Shown here piece after piece: positions 60,690 through 64,000 of a stretch of DNA of 64,000 bases. Location: assembly GCF_030068615.1 (NCBI RefSeq), contig NZ_JASJOC010000004.1, positions 186,001-250,000 on the forward strand, read 5' to 3'. Under the pieces are notes generated by a model. That model saw nothing but the letters and a program-made list of their open reading frames with translations. It made no database searches and was not told where the DNA came from. The translations under genes were made by a program, and so were the position numbers. Source of the stretch: Halostagnicola sp. A-GB9-2 (GTDB taxonomy: Archaea; Halobacteriota; Halobacteria; Halobacteriales; Natrialbaceae). Positions within the stretch are counted from its first letter, which is position 1. The number at the start of each line of letters is the position of its first letter.

Positions 60690-61718
60690 TTAAGTGGTCG
60701 GCTTTCCGCGTTGGTCTCGCCACGCTAGCAACGTACGTCCCCGGTCGGCCAGCCACGGAACGACTCCTTTCGGAAGGAAAAACAGGACCAAAAGCGCGAC
60801 CGAGAAGAAGATCACCATTGAGACGTGACTGACGGTCGACTGGAGGAAATCTCGAACGAAGTAGTAGCCGATCCCAGCGGCTGCGGGGCCCGTGATCGTC
60901 CCCATCCCGCCGAGAATGGCGATCAGTACGACTTCGATGCTGACGACGACCGCCAACAGAAGCCCCGGATTCGGATTCCCGACCGGAGTGTGGACGAACG
61001 CCGCCCCGGCGAGGCCGCCGACCGCACCGCTCATCGTGAAGGCGAAGACCTTGAACTTCGCCGGGTTGATACCCGAGGCGAGTACCGCGTCCTCGTCCTC
61101 TCGAATCGCCGTGAATATGTCGCCGACGTACGAGCGAGTGAAGACGTAAAACAGGGCGAAGATCGCCAGGAACAACAGGAGACTGAGATAGTAGTAGACG
61201 AACACCTCCTGATCGAACGGCGTTTCGAAACCGATCGTCGAAAGGATCGGTGCTATCGTGTCACCGACGGAAATCAGATTATCGGGACTGCGCAACCCCG
61301 CTTCTCCACCGAGCGTTCCGGGGAAGATGTTGACGATCTGAACGAGTATGAGCGGAACGATGAGCGTGATGAGCGCGAGATACGGTCCTCGAAGCCGAAG
61401 TGCGGGAACGCCGATAACGACGCCGAGAATTCCCGCCGCAATCGTTCCGATGATGATTGCGAGCAGGGGTGTAACGTCCAGGTGGAGATTAAAAAGCGCC
61501 GCCGTATAGCCGCCCGTGGCGAAGAACATACTGTGTCCGAAGCTGAGCTGACCGGTGTACCCCGAGACGTAGTCCCAACTCATCGCGAACATCCCGAGAA
61601 ACAGCGCGCCCGTAAGCTGTCGTAACGTAAGAACGGGGAGCAAAAACGGCGCAGATGCTAACCCTATCAGACAGACGATACCCACTGCTTGTCGCGGCTC
61701 GAGATCCAGACGTGTCAT
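60690..61718 (-). CDS. livM: Branched-chain amino-acid ABC transporter permease LivM
   Basis: A 342-residue permease with about nine or ten hydrophobic helices. LivM features: YTGQLSFGHSMFFATGGYTAALF, PALRLRGPYLALITL, the EAA-like coupling loop AIREDEDAVLASGINPAKFKVFAF, and GGMGTITGPAAAG near the end. It forms the pore with LivH, whose gene lies on the opposite strand to the right. Confidence 0.92.
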   Translation of the reverse strand: MTRLDLEPRQAVGIVCLIGLASAPFLLPVLTLRQLTGALFLGMFAMSWDYVSGYTGQLSFGHSMFFATGGYTAALFNLHLDVTPLLAIIIGTIAAGILGVVIGVPALRLRGPYLALITLIVPLILVQIVNIFPGTLGGEAGLRSPDNLISVGDTIAPILSTIGFETPFDQEVFVYYYLSLLLFLAIFALFYVFTRSYVGDIFTAIREDEDAVLASGINPAKFKVFAFTMSGAVGGLAGAAFVHTPVGNPNPGLLLAVVVSIEVVLIAILGGMGTITGPAAAGIGYYFVRDFLQSTVSHVSMVIFFSVALLVLFFLPKGVVPWLADRGRTLLAWRDQRGKPTT

Positions 61719-61757
61719 GTCATCACTTACCCTCTCGTTAGAGATGACGCAACATTG

Positions 61758-61767
61758 TATTTATAAC
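61758..61767 (-). promoter_or_regulatory. TATA-like box for livMGF
   Basis: On the leftward strand TTATAAATAC lies about 40 bases ahead of the livM start, giving a leader of roughly 15-20 bases. Confidence 0.45.
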
Positions 61768-61813
61768 TTGTTGTCCAGTGTTGACTCGTGGGTTATGGCA
61801 TGTTACCAACACA

Positions 61814-61821
61814 CTTATTTA
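61814..61821 (+). promoter_or_regulatory. TATA box for livJH
   Basis: CTTATTTA is centred 27 bases ahead of ATG 61845, so transcription would begin at or beside the start codon. This supports ATG 61845 over the earlier in-frame ATGs. Confidence 0.55.
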
Positions 61822-61844
61822 GGAGGGTGGTCATCCCAACTATT

Positions 61845-63122
61845 ATGCGTGATAACGCAACCCAGGGTATCGACAGACGACGGTTTGTCGGAATGATTGG
61901 TGCAGGTGCAACGATGTCCGTTGCGGGGTGTCTCGGTGGTTCAAACGGCGGGAACGGCGATGATGGGGTCCAGATCGGGCTCCTCGCCTTCGAACCGGGA
62001 AGTGCACCGCAAGGAACGGCACAGGAATACGCCGCGGAACTAGCCGTCGACGAAATCAACGACGACGGTGGAGTGCTCGGAGAGGAGGTCGAACTTCACG
62101 TTGCAAACTATCAAGGTTCGCCGACGACCGCCGAGGATCGGTATCTCGAGTTCGTCGTCGACGATAACGTCGATATGACCGCCGGCGTGTTCCAGACGGA
62201 GGTCATGCTCGACCTCATGGAGAACATCGCAGAACACCAGGTCGTTCACATCAGCGGCGGAAACACGTCGCCGGAGGTTTCGCGGTACCTCGCGGACGAT
62301 TACGATCGATACAAGTACCATTTCAGACCCTACGGAAACGGAGTCCTCTGGGCGGAGTCGGTCGCGGAGTTCGCCGGGTACATGCACGAGGAAGAGGGGT
62401 GGGATCGAGTCGCCGTGCTCAACGAGGAGTTCGAGTGGACCCAGCCGTTCTCGGAGGATCTCCCGGACTTGCTCGAGGACCAGGGGATCGAAGTGCCGTA
62501 CAACGAGCGCTATCCTGGCGACACGGATAACTTCACGCCGATGTTCGACAGTATCGAGGGAGAAGACGCCGACGCCGTTCTGATGAGCATGGCTCACACC
62601 GCCGGTCCCGCACAGATTCAGTGGCGAGACGAGGAACGGGAGTTCGCGATCGCCGGGTTGATCTCACAGATTAACGACCCCGGCGCACACGAGGCGTTCG
62701 ACGGTGCGACCGAGTTCGCGATGAGCAACACGCCGGGTGTCCACACCGCGGAACTCACCGATCAAACGATTCCGTTCGCCGAAAACTATTACGACGAGTT
62801 CGGCGTCTATCCGAACGATGCCTTCTCCTACGCCACCTACGACGGCATCAAGATGTGGGCCGAAGTCGTCGAGCAAGAGGAGACGACAGATTCCGAAGCG
62901 ATCGTTCCGGCGCTCGCGTCGCACACGTACGAGGGTACCCGCGGAACGGTCGCGTTCAACGGCGAAGGAGACGAATTCCCCCACGACGCCCAGTTCGGGG
63001 AGGACCGCCTTCGCCGAGTCAACTTCCAGTGGCAAGTTGACGACGACGGAGACGGCATCCAGGAAGTGGTTTACCCGGAGGATCTGGCAACGGCCGACTA
63101 TCAGGAACCAGAGTGGTTCTGA
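61845..63122 (+). CDS. livJ: ABC transporter substrate-binding lipoprotein LivJ
   Basis: A 425-residue exported protein of the Leu/Ile/Val-binding (peripla_BP_6) family. DRRRFVGMIGAG is a Tat signal and VAGC the lipobox, so it is a lipid-anchored receptor outside the cell. The mature fold begins at VQIGLLAFEPGSAPQG, with the hinge-containing repeats VDEINDDGGVLGEEVEL and YDGIKMWAEV. The amino-acid ligand cannot be read from sequence. livH follows three bases after its stop. Confidence 0.9.
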   Translation: MRDNATQGIDRRRFVGMIGAGATMSVAGCLGGSNGGNGDDGVQIGLLAFEPGSAPQGTAQEYAAELAVDEINDDGGVLGEEVELHVANYQGSPTTAEDRYLEFVVDDNVDMTAGVFQTEVMLDLMENIAEHQVVHISGGNTSPEVSRYLADDYDRYKYHFRPYGNGVLWAESVAEFAGYMHEEEGWDRVAVLNEEFEWTQPFSEDLPDLLEDQGIEVPYNERYPGDTDNFTPMFDSIEGEDADAVLMSMAHTAGPAQIQWRDEEREFAIAGLISQINDPGAHEAFDGATEFAMSNTPGVHTAELTDQTIPFAENYYDEFGVYPNDAFSYATYDGIKMWAEVVEQEETTDSEAIVPALASHTYEGTRGTVAFNGEGDEFPHDAQFGEDRLRRVNFQWQVDDDGDGIQEVVYPEDLATADYQEPEWF

Positions 63123-63125
63123 CGA

Positions 63126-63983
63126 ATGGTTGATATCGTCGGTATCGTCGCGAACACGCTCATCCTCGGTTCGCTGTACGCGCTCATCGCGATCGGGTTC
63201 ACGCTGGTGTTCGGCGTCGCCGGGCAGGCGAACCTCGCCCACGGCGGAACCATTACGGTCGGCGCGTTTACCGCATGGTTCGTCGCCGGCATGGGATACG
63301 GCGTCTGGATCGGGCTTGTTGCCGCGACGGTGATGGGAGCGCTCTTCCACGTCGTCTTGCATTCCGTCTTCGTCAAGCACACGGACGACCCGGTTAACGT
63401 CCTCATTATCACGCTCCTGGCCTGGCTGGTCATCGAGTACTCGTTTCGAGCGGCCGTCGGGACCGATCCTCGATCGGTCCCCTCGATGCTCGCCGGCAGT
63501 ACATCGATCGGCGGCGTCTCGTTTCTCTACAACAACCTGCTGATATTCGTCATCTCCTGGCTGTTCATCATCGGGTTGTTCGTGTTCATCAACTACACGA
63601 AAGTCGGACAGGCGATTATCGCGACGGGACAGAACGAAAAGGGCGCGGCGCTGGTCGGCATCAACACGAACCAGATCACGCTCCTCGTCTGGGCGGTGGC
63701 GGGTCTCCTCGCTGGCTCTGCAGGCGTTATGTACGGGACCTTCCGGGCCGCGTCCTACGATATGGGTATGATGCCGCTGGTTCTGGCGTTCGCGATCGTC
63801 ATCCTCGGTGGCATCGGCTCGATTCGGGGGAGCCTCATCGCCGCGTACGTCATCGGCTTTCTCGAGGTGTTCACGACGACCGCCATTTCGCCGCGATTAA
63901 GCGGTATGACGGCGCTGATCGTGATTATCCTCGTGTTGCTCTACAAACCGACCGGCCTCTACGGGCGGGAACTGCCGCACTAA
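63126..63983 (+). CDS. livH: Branched-chain amino-acid ABC transporter permease LivH
   Basis: A 285-residue permease with about eight hydrophobic helices. LivH features: LILGSLYALIAIGFTLVFGVAG, NLAHGGTITVGAFTAW, the coupling loop AIIATGQNEKGAALVGINTNQI, and ILGGIGSIRGSLIAAYVIGFLE. With LivM, LivG, LivF and LivJ it completes the importer. The last 17 bases of the window are non-coding. Confidence 0.92.
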   Translation: MVDIVGIVANTLILGSLYALIAIGFTLVFGVAGQANLAHGGTITVGAFTAWFVAGMGYGVWIGLVAATVMGALFHVVLHSVFVKHTDDPVNVLIITLLAWLVIEYSFRAAVGTDPRSVPSMLAGSTSIGGVSFLYNNLLIFVISWLFIIGLFVFINYTKVGQAIIATGQNEKGAALVGINTNQITLLVWAVAGLLAGSAGVMYGTFRAASYDMGMMPLVLAFAIVILGGIGSIRGSLIAAYVIGFLEVFTTTAISPRLSGMTALIVIILVLLYKPTGLYGRELPH

Positions 63984-64000
63984 GCCGGTTTTCACCTCTT

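Overview
This window is haloarchaeal chromosomal DNA. The proteins are strongly acidic and the codons are GC-rich at the third position. TATA-like boxes about 27-29 bases ahead of several start codons suggest leaderless transcripts. The gene set is archaeal: PurO-type IMP cyclohydrolase, KEOPS subunit Cgi121, Hel308 and Hef helicases, a halobacterial 2Fe-2S ferredoxin, HTH-10 (Bat-type) regulators and halophilic malate dehydrogenase. Gene content fits a Natrialbales-like haloarchaeon, but that rank is inferred from memory of related genomes, not from a search. No rRNA, CRISPR array, intact insertion sequence or provirus is visible. One tRNA is present (Gln, CUG).

Layout. 1-7.6 kb: a truncated gene end, a small histone-fold protein, LarB, a small zinc-finger protein, GIY-YIG protein, flavoprotein, phosphohexomutase, CysE, phosphoesterase, PurO and tRNA-Gln. 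7.7-15.4 kb: rhodanese lipoprotein, Old Yellow Enzyme-like oxidoreductase, Cgi121-Hel308 pair, then a possible P450 system (three-cysteine ferredoxin, HTH-10 regulator, cytochrome P450). 15.6-25 kb: DUF4399 lipoprotein, malate dehydrogenase, LOG-like protein, acetyltransferase, zinc-ribbon protein, Hef, HTTM membrane protein, dolichol kinase-like protein and a peroxiredoxin. 25-29.5 kb: GntP permease behind an unusual array of AT-rich half-sites, then a CBS protein-glyS operon. 29.6-44.9 kb: housekeeping and accessory genes, including a hydrolase without its nucleophile serine, gene debris at 33.3-33.8 kb, an HdrD-like Fe-S membrane protein, a lone Cas4-like protein, Sua5, a cysteine-free peroxiredoxin with a glutaredoxin, a CNNM/CorC protein, a PiT transporter and uracil phosphoribosyltransferase. 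45-56.3 kb: S9 peptidase, IMPACT-family protein, ACT protein, a frameshifted membrane protein, hisB, TrkH, a cluster of hairpins, hisA, a second PiT transporter and ferredoxin. 56.4-64 kb: a multi-sensor histidine kinase, a 669-base AT-rich gap, and a complete branched-chain amino-acid ABC transporter split into divergent halves (livFGM leftward, livJ-livH rightward).

Working together: the liv genes form one complete importer. CBS protein and glyS overlap and probably share one promoter. Hel308 and Cgi121 overlap by one base. Glutaredoxin and the cysteine-free peroxiredoxin abut. The ferredoxin beside the P450 could be its electron donor. hisB and hisA belong to histidine synthesis but are separated by potassium-uptake genes.

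The most unusual material is non-coding: at least seven inverted repeats between trkH and hisA, four alternating TACTAY half-sites upstream of gntP, a 20-base inverted-repeat pair around the end of a PiT gene, and two genes whose 3' ends are copied just past their stop codons. No single undescribed system can be proved from sequence alone; these are the best candidates.
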